A stretch of DNA of 47,497 nt from JADFUZ01 sp034430415 (GTDB lineage Bacteria; Chloroflexota; Dehalococcoidia; GIF9; AB-539-J10): positions 1 through 47,497 of the forward strand of contig DAOUEN010000105.1 in assembly GCA_034430415.1 (NCBI GenBank). Reading direction: 5' to 3'. This document shows, one piece after another, positions 7,432 through 15,801 of this stretch; position 1 is the first letter of the stretch; every line of letters begins with the position of its first letter. The notes below the pieces were generated by a model, which saw only the letters and a list, made by a program, of their open reading frames with translations, did no database searches and was not told the origin of the DNA. The position numbers and the translations under genes are program-made.

Positions 7432-8229
7432 CTATAGCTTCCTGTGCTGCAGGGCAGGGAGGCTTTCTCTGACCTGACGCAGTTCGCCGAAATCGAGATC
7501 GGCGCAAATCACTTCCTCACCTTGGTTGGAGGCCCGGGCCAGCACTCTGCCCCAAGGGTCTACAATCATGCTATTGCCATAGGTCGGGATTGATCCGGAG
7601 CCAACGCCGGACTGATTGGGAGCGATGACAAAACACTGGTTCTCTATCGCCCTTGCCCTGACCAGCACCTCCCAGTGTGCTTTACCAGTAGGTGTGGTGA
7701 AGGACGATGGGATAGTGATCAGCTCCACGCCGTTGGCGGAGTATTCTCTATAGAGCTCGGGGAAGCGGAGATCGTAGCAGATACTCAGACCTATTTTAAT
7801 GTCGTTAATCAATGAAGCCACGGCCTTATTTCCGGGTGTGTAGCGACTTGACTCTGATATGCTCCTGTCACCGATCGACATGTCGAATAGATGGACTTTC
7901 CTGTACTTAGCCGTTATCCTCCCGCGCTTGTCTATCAGCACTGAGGTATTATAGGGCCTGGTGGAACTCGGGTGTTTCTCATGGATGCTTCCGGCCACAA
8001 TCCAGAGTCCGTGCTGGCCGGCCAATTCAATCAGGGGCAGGAGGGACTCACCGGGGATCTGTTCCGACATGTAGTCCTGGTCAGCGTAGTCTCCACGATA
8101 GTCAAACGTCTCTGGCAGGACGATAAGCTGAGCTCTCTGGGCTATCGCTTGCTTGGTCAGCTCGACAGCGCGAGCGATATTGGCTCCCTTGTCTGCTCCG
8201 CTTGACAGCTGGACTGCAGCTACCTTCAT
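7432..8229 (-). CDS. Carbon-nitrogen hydrolase (nitrilase superfamily, Nit-like amidase)
   Basis: 265 residues. The catalytic triad of the family is visible: Glu40 in VLPETFDY, Lys111 in KYRKVHLFD and Cys151 in SICYDLRFPELY. The KVHLFD and DLRFPELYR segments resemble the Nit1/Nit2 branch (omega-amidase or deaminated-glutathione amidase), but the substrate cannot be read from sequence. The ATG at 8229 is preferred over the upstream ATG at 8253 because GGAGATAGGA precedes it and the family begins MKVAAVQL. The gene is monocistronic, lying between its own promoter and the repeat-protein promoter. Confidence 0.85.
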   Translation of the reverse strand: MKVAAVQLSSGADKGANIARAVELTKQAIAQRAQLIVLPETFDYRGDYADQDYMSEQIPGESLLPLIELAGQHGLWIVAGSIHEKHPSSTRPYNTSVLIDKRGRITAKYRKVHLFDMSIGDRSISESSRYTPGNKAVASLINDIKIGLSICYDLRFPELYREYSANGVELITIPSSFTTPTGKAHWEVLVRARAIENQCFVIAPNQSGVGSGSIPTYGNSMIVDPWGRVLARASNQGEEVICADLDFGELRQVRESLPALQHRKL

Positions 8230-8298
8230 GTGAATTCCTATCTCCAGCGCCAATCTGGCACCCCGCGGAGTTCCAGATGTCTTGGAGGCAGCGCGCTT

Positions 8299-8327
8299 AT
8301 CCTATTATTTATCCCCAGTCCAGTCAA
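8299..8327 (-). promoter_or_regulatory. Promoter for the nitrilase-family gene
   Basis: On the minus strand TTGACT and TAGGAT are 17 bp apart. The predicted start is near 8292, about 60 nt before the ATG at 8229. Confidence 0.45.
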
Positions 8328-8344
8328 CTACTAGGAGAAGGTAA

Positions 8345-8374
8345 TCAGGCGTAGCCTGCAATAGCTACGCCTGA
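8345..8374 (-). terminator. Hairpin terminator after the TRAP operon
   Basis: TCAGGCGTAGC and GCTACGCCTGA form a perfect 11-bp stem with an 8-nt loop, 23 nt past the dctM stop. On the minus strand it is followed by TTACCTTCT, a weak uridine tract. Confidence 0.6.
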
Positions 8375-8396
8375 CGAGGTTAGCGGAATAGACTGA

Positions 8397-9722
8397 CTAT
8401 TTGATCATCATATTGGGCAGCCAGGTGATGAGTTGAGGGAATCTGATGAAAAGGAGGAGGGCAACTACCACCAGTCCGATAAAGGGGATAACACCACGGA
8501 TGATATGGCCCGTCTCTACTCCCATTTCGGGTGTCGTCACGCCCTTGAGAAAGAAGATGGCGTAGGCGAACGGCGGGCTCATGAAAGACATCTGCAGATT
8601 GACGATGATCATCATGGCGAACCAGAGTGGATCAAAGCCCAGTTCTATTACAATTGGACTGACGATAGGAATCATGATCATGATAATGCCTATCCAGTCA
8701 ATGAACATTCCCAGTATGAAGATGATAAGCATGATGAGTAGGAAAGAGCCCCATTTGCCGCCGGGCATGGTCGTGATCAGGCTCGCAACAACATCACCAC
8801 AGCCCATCCTGAGAAAGACACCTGTGAAGAAAGAAGCACCAACGACTATGACAAAGACCATGCTGAAGGTGCCCATGGTCTTGTAGGCAGTCTCTTTGAT
8901 CACCCTGAAGCTTAGAGAACGGTATCCGGCGGCCATCACAACAGACGCCAGGGCACCTACGCCTGCCGCTTCGGTTGGTGATGCTATGCCAAAGAAGATG
9001 CTGCCCAGCACTGCCAGAATGAGAACGACAGGCGGGATCAGTGAAGTGAGCAGCAGGTAGATCTTCTGGCCCCACGATACTGCTCTTTCCCCTGCTGACA
9101 TGGAAGGTCCCTCGTTAGGTCTCAGAAAGCAGCGGACGCCGATGTAGGTGCAGTAGAGAGCAGAGAGGATGAATCCCGGTGTGAATGCTGCCATGAACAG
9201 CTTGCCGACTGATATGGTAGCCATGGGACCATAGAGGATCAACATGATGCTGGGAGGGATAAGGATTCCGAGGGAGCCTCCGGCACAGCAGGCTCCACTT
9301 GATATCTCCTTGGCGTATCCTCTGTTGAGCATTGCAGGGAGAGCTATCAGTCCAAGCATGGTCACCGAGGCGGCTATGACGCCTACACATGCGGCGAGGA
9401 CAGTCCCGAATAGAACGGTCGCTATCGCCAGTCCACCCCTGAAGCCGCCCAGCCATACATGGAGGGCATGGAAAAGCTTGTCGGATACTCCGGACCTCTC
9501 AACCATTATTCCCATGAAGATGAAAAGCGGTACTGCCAGGAAGGTATACTCGGTAATCACTCCAAAAAGGCGATTGTAGAACATGTTGAAGCACTGCGGC
9601 CCCCATGCTGCAAGACCAACCACCATTGCCACTCCACCCAGGACAAGACCCAGAGGGAAGCCGCTGGCGATTCCGATTAGCAGGCCAGCCACCATGAGGA
9701 TGGTGACGGTTTCCGGACTCAT
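8397..9722 (-). CDS. dctM: TRAP transporter large permease (DctM)
   Basis: 441 residues with about 12 predicted membrane helices, matching the DctM family in length. It opens with MSPETVTILMVAGLLIGIASG and contains GGSLGILIPPSIMLILYG and MFIDWIGIIMIMIPIVSPI, typical of the ion-coupled channel subunit that moves carboxylates inward with sodium or protons. The reading frame is open further upstream, but the ATG at 9722 has an AGGGAGAGGAG ribosome site, lies 2 nt past the dctQ stop, and fits the family start. It forms an operon dctP-dctQ-dctM. The substrate is not deducible here, though four-carbon sugar acids are one possibility given the dtnK/pdxA2 pair elsewhere in the window. Confidence 0.92.
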   Translation of the reverse strand: MSPETVTILMVAGLLIGIASGFPLGLVLGGVAMVVGLAAWGPQCFNMFYNRLFGVITEYTFLAVPLFIFMGIMVERSGVSDKLFHALHVWLGGFRGGLAIATVLFGTVLAACVGVIAASVTMLGLIALPAMLNRGYAKEISSGACCAGGSLGILIPPSIMLILYGPMATISVGKLFMAAFTPGFILSALYCTYIGVRCFLRPNEGPSMSAGERAVSWGQKIYLLLTSLIPPVVLILAVLGSIFFGIASPTEAAGVGALASVVMAAGYRSLSFRVIKETAYKTMGTFSMVFVIVVGASFFTGVFLRMGCGDVVASLITTMPGGKWGSFLLIMLIIFILGMFIDWIGIIMIMIPIVSPIVIELGFDPLWFAMMIIVNLQMSFMSPPFAYAIFFLKGVTTPEMGVETGHIIRGVIPFIGLVVVALLLFIRFPQLITWLPNMMIK

Positions 9723-9724
9723 TG

Positions 9725-10264
9725 CTATCGTAGCTCCTCTCCCTTTTTGAGTAAGTACAAGTCGCGTATGACCCAGGCTATTCCAGCCAGAAGAAAGAGG
9801 GTGATAGCCACAGGAATCATCCATCTGAACGGCCACATGAGTGGTCGCCAGAAGCCTATTTCGGAGAACTCCTTGTTATGGAATGACCAAATAGCTCTCG
9901 CCACGGACTTCTGTAACAGGACTCCATAGAGGGGGAAGAAGAGAACCACGTTCAATACGATGTCGACAATTGTCTTCATCTTGGGAGGAAAGTGGGTGTA
10001 GATGATGTCAACCCGGATGTGGGTCTTGTGCAGGCTGGCATAGGCCATGCCTATGAGCATGACTGTACCACCAAGCATATAGCTGACGTCGTAAGCCCAG
10101 ATTGTGGGTGCGCTGAAAAGGTAGCGCATAGAAGTATCGTAAGCTATGGCAAGGATGAGGGCCACTATGAGCCAACTCACCAGCCTCCCGCTCCATTCGC
10201 TCAGGAAGTCAATCTTCTTCAGTGCAAATCTTAGAGCCCTCATTACATACGAACCTCTCAGCAT
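9725..10264 (-). CDS. dctQ: TRAP transporter small permease (DctQ)
   Basis: 179 residues with four hydrophobic segments, as in DctQ proteins. Segments such as WLIVALILAIAYDTSMRYLF and HIRVDIIY are typical of the family. It bridges the binding protein and the large permease in the membrane complex. An in-frame ATG at 10243 is an alternative start; an AGG lies five bases before the ATG at 10264. The gene is separated from dctP by 84 bp that hold a perfect hairpin, and its 3' end contains the ribosome site of dctM. Confidence 0.88.
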   Translation of the reverse strand: MLRGSYVMRALRFALKKIDFLSEWSGRLVSWLIVALILAIAYDTSMRYLFSAPTIWAYDVSYMLGGTVMLIGMAYASLHKTHIRVDIIYTHFPPKMKTIVDIVLNVVLFFPLYGVLLQKSVARAIWSFHNKEFSEIGFWRPLMWPFRWMIPVAITLFLLAGIAWVIRDLYLLKKGEELR

Positions 10265-10305
10265 TTGACCTGAAACCAGGGGATTGCTCTTCGGGGTTCG
10301 AGAGA

Positions 10306-10340
10306 AGACAAAGGCGCCCCGCTATGGAGCGCCTTTGTCT
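10306..10340 (-). terminator. Intercistronic hairpin between dctP and dctQ
   Basis: AGACAAAGGCGC and GCGCCTTTGTCT form a perfect 12-bp stem around an 11-nt loop, starting 8 nt after the dctP stop. No uridine tract follows on the minus strand, so it is more likely a partial terminator or mRNA-stabilising structure than a full terminator. Confidence 0.6.
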
Positions 10341-10348
10341 GGGGTGTT

Positions 10349-11533
10349 CTACCGCCCATACATTGGGGTCTCGCCCCAGGTCATGATATTGGGATCGGGC
10401 TGGATGAAGTTCTTCAGAGCACGGTACTTGATGACAAACTCACGTTGAGACTCCAGGACCTTGGCAAAGAACTCGTCCTCCGCAGCGATCTCATCATACT
10501 TGGCATTGGCGATTTCGACGATTTCTTCCTGCAGGTCCTCGGGGAGATAGACGAACTCGGTGCCATAATCGGCGAGATCCTCCATTGCCATGGCATCATG
10601 ATAGTCATTGAAGGCCCAGATTCGGGCGGTCATAGCCTCCGCTGCACGAGTGCATATTGCCTGTAGATCGGGAGAGAGCTCTTCCCACTGATCAGCGTTG
10701 ATCAGCAATTCAAAGCACGATTGCGGCGCGTGGATTCCAGGGCCATGGAGGTAGGCACCCAGCTCATGGAAGCCAACGCTATAGTCGATGCTTGGAGTGC
10801 TGTACTCAAACGCATCCAGGACACCGCGCTCCATGTTCTGGTAGATTTCGCCACCGGGGCATGAAGTGACGGCTCCACCCATCTCGTTTACCATCTCTCC
10901 CCAGACTCCAGCGGTGCGGAACTTGAGACCTTTGAAATCGCTCAGGGAATCCATCTTCTTGCTGAACCAGCCAAACGTCTCGGCAGAACTGAAGCCACAC
11001 GGACCCACAACGTGAATGTTGAGCCCCTTGCGGTCGTACATCTCCTGCCACAGCTTCAGGCCACCACCATCATAGACCCAGGCAAGTGTTTCTCTGGGGC
11101 ACAAGCCGGCGGGATACAGATTGAACAGATCTCCGGCCAGCCCGATTTCGCTCGTGTGGTAGTGCGAGCCAGTGAAGCACGCATCCAATGTGCCTTCGTG
11201 AACAGAGAACATTTCGGTCAGGGCCGGCACTATGGCACCTGCGGGGAAATCCTTGACTGTGAGGCGGCCACCACTCATCTCGGTTACGGCTGCGGCCCAG
11301 TCACGACATCCATTGTAGATAGTCATGCCTTCAGGGAAAGGTGCCTGAATGACCCACTCGATAGCCTCTTCCGCTGGAGCTACCGGTGGAGCCTCTTCTT
11401 CTTCTTCCTCCTCTTCTGGCGGGGCTTCTTCTTCCTCTGCCGGTGGCGCTGCCTCGGGCGCGCAGCCAGCAACCAAGAGGCTGACCACTGCCAGCAGCGA
11501 AACAAGCAGAACCAGGAACTGTCTCTTGCTCAT
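10349..11533 (-). CDS. dctP: TRAP transporter substrate-binding lipoprotein (DctP)
   Basis: 394 residues. The N-terminus is a lipoprotein signal: basic start, hydrophobic core, and the lipobox LVAGC. An acidic, proline-rich linker (runs of glutamate) then tethers the ligand-binding domain. The domain shows typical DctP elements such as FKGLKFRTAG and WGEMVNEMGGAVTSCPGGEIYQ, where the arginine normally contacts the ligand carboxylate. The upstream GTG at 11545 is inside the AAGGAGGTG ribosome site, so the ATG at 11533 is taken as the start. First gene of the dctPQM operon; the expected location is outside, anchored to the membrane. Confidence 0.9.
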   Translation of the reverse strand: MSKRQFLVLLVSLLAVVSLLVAGCAPEAAPPAEEEEAPPEEEEEEEEAPPVAPAEEAIEWVIQAPFPEGMTIYNGCRDWAAAVTEMSGGRLTVKDFPAGAIVPALTEMFSVHEGTLDACFTGSHYHTSEIGLAGDLFNLYPAGLCPRETLAWVYDGGGLKLWQEMYDRKGLNIHVVGPCGFSSAETFGWFSKKMDSLSDFKGLKFRTAGVWGEMVNEMGGAVTSCPGGEIYQNMERGVLDAFEYSTPSIDYSVGFHELGAYLHGPGIHAPQSCFELLINADQWEELSPDLQAICTRAAEAMTARIWAFNDYHDAMAMEDLADYGTEFVYLPEDLQEEIVEIANAKYDEIAAEDEFFAKVLESQREFVIKYRALKNFIQPDPNIMTWGETPMYGR

Positions 11534-11566
11534 TTTCTCACTCACCTCCTTCTGTACCTAGAAACA

Positions 11567-11595
11567 ATGGTATATTCAGTTTCTGCTAAAGTCAA
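11567..11595 (-). promoter_or_regulatory. Promoter for the dctPQM operon
   Basis: On the minus strand TTGACT and TACCAT are separated by 17 bp, ending about 33 nt before the dctP ATG. The remaining ~180 bp up to 11780 hold no other clear element. Confidence 0.45.
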
Positions 11596-11780
11596 GCGTT
11601 TTCTGTTCCAATATGAGTCCCCTGGCAAAATGACAACGTTTTTGGTAAGCCCATCTTACCCTCTCATGCCTATCGTCTCAAAGACCTGGCTTGAGCCTTC
11701 CGTGACTCTGTAGGCTGGGAGGTGGTCGCTGAAAAGCTTTACGATCATTCATCCGCCTATTATTCTAGGTAGGTTGACAC

Positions 11781-12668
11781 ATGAGGATTGCTAGAGGGGT
11801 TTTCTCTGGGATTCTTGGCTTCGTGCTCGCCGTTATTCTGGTGGTTCTGGGGGTTGTTGTCACCGTGAACCTGACTATCCTCAATCCGCGCTTCGTCACG
11901 GCCGAACTTGATAAGGTCGATGCGCATGCCCTCATCGCCGATGAGGTCAAGAGCCAGTTGCTGGAAGACGAGCCCCATATAGCTCAGATTCTGGATGAAA
12001 TCATGGTCGAGCTTGATCCGTGGATCAGGGAGCAGACAGCTATCGTGGTTCGTGATGGTTGCGCCTATCTCAAGGGCGAGGGAGAGTTCAACATTGTCAT
12101 CTCGCTGGAGCCGGTGAGAGCTATGGTCAAACAGCGCCTGGCGCAGGCAATTCGTGAGTCTCTCCCACCCGAGCTGGAGGGAGCTTCCCAGAGCCAGGTG
12201 GAGCTGTTCATATCGCAAATGTGTGCCGGGGTGGATAGGCACGTTCCTTAGCAAATTGAGGTGAACGAAGCCTTCCTGGGACCGGAGATTACGGCGCTGC
12301 TTCACAAAGCGAGAGAGATTGTCCATTATGTCGAGCTTGGCTACAAGGTATTGATTGGTCTGGCTGTCCTGATGGTATTGGCTATAGCTTTGATATAGTG
12401 GTGGCATGTCAAACCTATTGCCCTCCACGTGGGCGTAGCCTTTGCCGTCAGTGGTGTCATTGTCACCGGTGGTGCCCTGGTTGCCAGGAGCCTGATATGC
12501 AGCGCTATCCAGTCTGACGTCCCGCCTGAAATTGGGGCGAAGTTGCCATAACTGATTGATGACTTCACCCAGCCTCTGCTTGTGTACGGCCCGGCGTTTC
12601 TGATTGGCGGCCTGGTCCTGATTGTTCTCTCCATCGTGCTGAAGTCTTCAATTGCTGAGTATGCATAG
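11781..12668 (+). pseudogene. Membrane protein disrupted by three in-frame nonsense codons
   Basis: A single reading frame of 296 codons without any frameshift is interrupted by TAG at 12249, TAG at 12396 and TAA at 12549, and ends with TAG at 12666. The N-terminal piece (156 residues) has one membrane helix at residues 8-31, then a polar domain. After the first stop the frame continues with coding character and three more hydrophobic helices (VLIGLAVLMVLAIALI, a segment near 12430-12490, and one near 12575-12645). All three stops are one transition away from Gln or Trp codons. Other genes here use TAG and TAA as normal stops, so decay is more likely than recoding. The truncated first piece could still be expressed. 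The intact family is not recognised. Confidence 0.75.
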
Positions 12669-12814
12669 ACGCCCAGTGCTCTGGCTAGGGGTGGCTGACG
12701 AGCGAAGATCGTCATTCCCCGGATATGAGGAAATAGCTTTGCCGCAGGGGATGTAAGCCTTTGAAGCTGTTGCTTCGTTCTAGTGTTATACTGGGGAATT
12801 AAGGGGGTGAGCAA

Positions 12815-13675
12815 ATGAACAGGGCGCTCAAGTACGCAATTCCGTTGCTGTCGATTCCGGGTTTGTTGCTGTTTGGGGCCTGTGCGGAGGGTGCTCCGCC
12901 GATGCCAGGGGTGCCGTCGGGAGTGCCCGCCCCGTCTGAGGAATGGGAGGAAGAGGAATATGTAGATGAGGACCGGTATGCTGAGGACTCGGCGTCCGCC
13001 GCAGAGACAGCTGTGGAGCGCAAGATCGTGAAGACCGGCTACATAACTCTGGAGGTAGAGGATACGGTGGAGGCTATGGATGAGGTTGCCGCAGTAGCTG
13101 ACGAACTGGGCGGTTATGTTGTCTCGTCTCAAAGGCGTGAGGGGGAGAGGGGACTGTGGGGCGAAATTAACATCCGTGTGCCTGCCGATGGATTCGATGA
13201 GGCGTTTGACATGCTTCGTCACCTGGCGACAGATGTGCCCTACGAGCGTATTGAGGCAAGGGACATAACCGAGGAATATGTTGACCTGGAGGCTCGACTG
13301 CGCAATTTGGAGGCGACCGAGGAGCAGTATCTGGCGTTGCTGGATAAGGCCGGTACGGTAGGGGAGATGCTGGAGGTGCAGGAGGCGCTGTGGAATGTGC
13401 GGTGGCAGGTCGAGCAGATCCAAGGGCGTGTGACATACCTGGAGCGAACCTCAGAGATGTCGCTTATCGAGGTAGATCTGGAGGAGACGAAGAGACTGGC
13501 GGAATCATGGAGCGCCTCCGGCGCTTTCAGGTCGGCAGTGCGTGGGCTGACTGCCTTTGGTAGGGCTCTGGCCACTCTGGCCGTCTGGCTCGTTGTCTTC
13601 TGCTGGATCTGGATTCCCATCCTGCTGGTGATAATACGGCGGCGGAGAAGAAGGAGGACAGCATCAGCAGACTAG
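12815..13675 (+). CDS. DUF4349 domain lipoprotein
   Basis: 286 residues. The signal peptide ends in a lipobox LFGAC (Cys23). A proline- and glutamate-rich spacer to about residue 65 follows, then a DUF4349 domain (RKIVKTGYITLEVEDTVEAM to about residue 225) that includes a coiled-coil stretch and the LEARLRNLEATEEQYLALL segment. It closes with one membrane helix and an arginine-rich tail (RRRRRR region), so it is anchored at both ends of the exported domain. Function is unknown; some family members are called putative lipoproteins. The start is supported by AAGGGGGTGA just before the ATG. A TATACT hexamer at 12787-12792 may be its -10. Confidence 0.85.
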   Translation: MNRALKYAIPLLSIPGLLLFGACAEGAPPMPGVPSGVPAPSEEWEEEEYVDEDRYAEDSASAAETAVERKIVKTGYITLEVEDTVEAMDEVAAVADELGGYVVSSQRREGERGLWGEINIRVPADGFDEAFDMLRHLATDVPYERIEARDITEEYVDLEARLRNLEATEEQYLALLDKAGTVGEMLEVQEALWNVRWQVEQIQGRVTYLERTSEMSLIEVDLEETKRLAESWSASGAFRSAVRGLTAFGRALATLAVWLVVFCWIWIPILLVIIRRRRRRRTASAD

Positions 13676-13793
13676 CTGCGGCTCTAGGACCTCTGAGTTG
13701 AGGGAGCCGGAGAGGAGCTTGCCTTCATCTCAGTTCTCTCCGGTGCGACCATACGGGTGTCGGATGGTCTCACCGACAGAGTCCTCCAATCTG

Positions 13794-13823
13794 TTGTTTA
13801 GGCCGAACAGCTTTTGCTATGAT
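13794..13823 (+). promoter_or_regulatory. Extended -10 promoter for the deacetylase gene
   Basis: TGCTATGAT (13815-13823) is an extended -10, with TTGTTT 18 bp upstream of the hexamer. It lies 20 nt before the ATG at 13844, and GGGAGG lies between them. Confidence 0.45.
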
Positions 13824-13843
13824 TGCTCGGGAGGTCGAGTATT

Positions 13844-14887
13844 ATGAAGGTAGGACTGGTCTACGACCCCATCTACCTGGAACACGACACCGGTAACCAC
13901 GTGGAGAACTCCCAGAGGCTGGTGGCTATGCTGGCGCACCTGGAGCAGACTGGCGCCAAGGAGAGACTCACTCTGTTCTCACCGCGTCGGGCATCGGTGG
14001 AGGAAGTGCAGATGGCACACGACCCTGCCTACGTCGCCATGATTGAAAGTAAGGCCAAGACAGGTGGAGGCTGGCTGGATCCCGACACAGTCATGTGTCA
14101 GAGGTCTTACGAGGTGGCGTTGTGTGCTGTCGGCGGGTTCCTGACTGCTGTGGAAGCTGTGATGAAGGAGCAGGTGGATAGCGCTTTCGCCCTGGTTAGA
14201 CCCCCGGGGCATCATGCCACTCACAACAGGGCAATGGGCTTCTGCCTTTTCAACAATATGGCTATAGGGGCCAAGTTCGCCCTGGCCAACTATGACATCG
14301 ATCGTGTCCTCATAGTTGATTTTGACGTTCACCATGGCAACGGGACACAAGATGCCTTCTACGCCGACTCGGAAGTCCTCTACTTCTCCACTCATCAGTA
14401 TCCCTTCTATCCTGGCACCGGAGGAATGAACGAGGTCGGAGAAGGGGAAGGGAAGGGCTTTACGGTCAACTTCCCTATGGTCGCTGGTTGGGGCGATGAG
14501 GAGTACTTGAGAGCTTTCGATGAGGTGCTGGTCCCTGTGGCGCGGAGATTTCGGCCACAGCTGATTCTGGTTTCTGCCGGGTTCGACCCTCACTGGGCTG
14601 ACAGCCTGGCCATGATGCAGGTGAGTGTTGCCGGTTTTGCTCAGATGATGAGGATAATGAAGGATCTAGCTGGCGAGCTATGCCAGGGACGACTTGCTCT
14701 CACGCTTGAAGGTGGCTACAATCTCGAAGTGGCTGCTTCAGCAGTCAAGGCCACCTTTGATGTCCTCCTCGGTAGCTCGGAGGAGATCGTCGACCCTCTC
14801 GGAAGATCGCCGAGGACGAGTTCTAGCGGCTTCGAGGAACATATCAGGAAAGTAAAGGAAGTACACGGCCTCCAGTCCAGCCGCTAG
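13844..14887 (+). CDS. Histone deacetylase superfamily amidohydrolase (AcuC/HDAC-like)
   Basis: 347 residues. The zinc site and catalytic residues of the arginase-deacetylase fold are present: PPGHHAT (His123, His124), DFDVHHGNGTQD (Asp161, His163), SAGFDPH (Asp248) and the catalytic-region Tyr292 in LEGGYN. Bacterial members deacetylate acetyl-lysine proteins, polyamines or other acetylamides; the substrate cannot be read here. The ATG at 13844 is preceded by GGGAGG and fits the family start MKVGLVYDP. The stop overlaps the convergent secF stop by three bases (shared CTAG), leaving no space for a terminator. Confidence 0.9.
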   Translation: MKVGLVYDPIYLEHDTGNHVENSQRLVAMLAHLEQTGAKERLTLFSPRRASVEEVQMAHDPAYVAMIESKAKTGGGWLDPDTVMCQRSYEVALCAVGGFLTAVEAVMKEQVDSAFALVRPPGHHATHNRAMGFCLFNNMAIGAKFALANYDIDRVLIVDFDVHHGNGTQDAFYADSEVLYFSTHQYPFYPGTGGMNEVGEGEGKGFTVNFPMVAGWGDEEYLRAFDEVLVPVARRFRPQLILVSAGFDPHWADSLAMMQVSVAGFAQMMRIMKDLAGELCQGRLALTLEGGYNLEVAASAVKATFDVLLGSSEEIVDPLGRSPRTSSSGFEEHIRKVKEVHGLQSSR

Positions 14888-15801
14888 GCAGGTCTCTTCC
14901 TGAAAGGCCACCAAGATGCCAACTGGTGCCACTCTCCCTTCTCCCACACCACCAGCAGGGGGCCAGCAATACACATCGAGGTGTAGGTGCCAGCGATTAG
15001 CCCGATGAACAATACCAGAATGAAGTAATGGATTGTGGCTCCCCCGAAGAGCAGCAATGCGAGGATGACGCAGAGAGTGGTCAAAGAGGTATTGAGCGAC
15101 CGCACCAGTGTCTCTACAAGGCTGATGTTCACCGTGACTGCGAAGTCAGGGCTAACAACCTTGGAAATGTTCTCCCGAACGCGGTCGAAGACAACAACCG
15201 TGTTGTTGATGCTGTAGCCTACGATTGTGAGCAGTCCGGTGATGAACAGGGCATCGACCTCGACTCCGATTGCCTTGCCCAGGATAGCGAAAAGACCCGC
15301 CACTATGAGCACGTTGTGAATCAAGGCGACGATAGCACACGTGCCCCATCGGAAAGGGCTGGGCATGCGGCGGAAAGCCCAGGCGATGTAGAACAGCATG
15401 GCCACGGAGGCAATCACCACGGCAATGCCAGCATTGCGAGCTGTCTCCGTGGCTATTGAGGGCGAAACCGTGCTGTAGTCAAGGGCCGTGATTGTGCTTT
15501 CCAGGCTTGTCTCCAGCCCTTCGGTGAGGTTCTCACGTTCCTCTGTCGATATCTCCTTCAGGCGAATGAAGAAATCGTCTCCACTCTTTTGAATCACGGC
15601 TTCAGGGTGTTCCAGGTTCACGAGTTCTTCCCGTAGCCGGTTCTGCTCGACCTGCGCGGTGAACTGGAGAGTCATGGACGTGCCGCCGGTAAAATCGATT
15701 CCGGGCTGAAGCTTGAAAGCGGCCAGCGAGATTATGGCTATGGTCAGAGCCACTGCCGAGAAGAGGAAGAACCAGTGCTTCTTGCCCACAAAATCGATCA
15801 T
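14884..15801 (-). CDS. secF: Protein translocase subunit SecF
   Basis: 305 residues, six membrane helices. The family blocks are present: GIDFTGGTSM in the first periplasmic segment and GYSINNTVVVFDRVREN in helices four to five. Together with SecD it uses the proton gradient to help complete Sec export on the outer face of the membrane. The reading frame is open upstream, but the ATG at 15801 overlaps the secD stop in ATGA, the usual coupled arrangement. Last gene of cca-secD-secF. Confidence 0.95.
   Translation of the reverse strand: MIDFVGKKHWFFLFSAVALTIAIISLAAFKLQPGIDFTGGTSMTLQFTAQVEQNRLREELVNLEHPEAVIQKSGDDFFIRLKEISTEERENLTEGLETSLESTITALDYSTVSPSIATETARNAGIAVVIASVAMLFYIAWAFRRMPSPFRWGTCAIVALIHNVLIVAGLFAILGKAIGVEVDALFITGLLTIVGYSINNTVVVFDRVRENISKVVSPDFAVTVNISLVETLVRSLNTSLTTLCVILALLLFGGATIHYFILVLFIGLIAGTYTSMCIAGPLLVVWEKGEWHQLASWWPFRKRPA

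Noticed and set aside
11781..12668. Stop-codon recoding (for example Pyl or read-through) in the interrupted membrane gene
   Set aside because: Both TAG and TAA are involved and both are ordinary stops of many intact genes here, with no recoding structure seen; nonsense mutation is simpler.
12341..13423. Long open frame of 360 codons on the minus strand
   Set aside because: It is antisense to the well-supported DUF4349 lipoprotein gene and the pseudogene, has no ribosome site, and its composition (Arg/Pro/Leu/His-rich) is that of a shadow frame.
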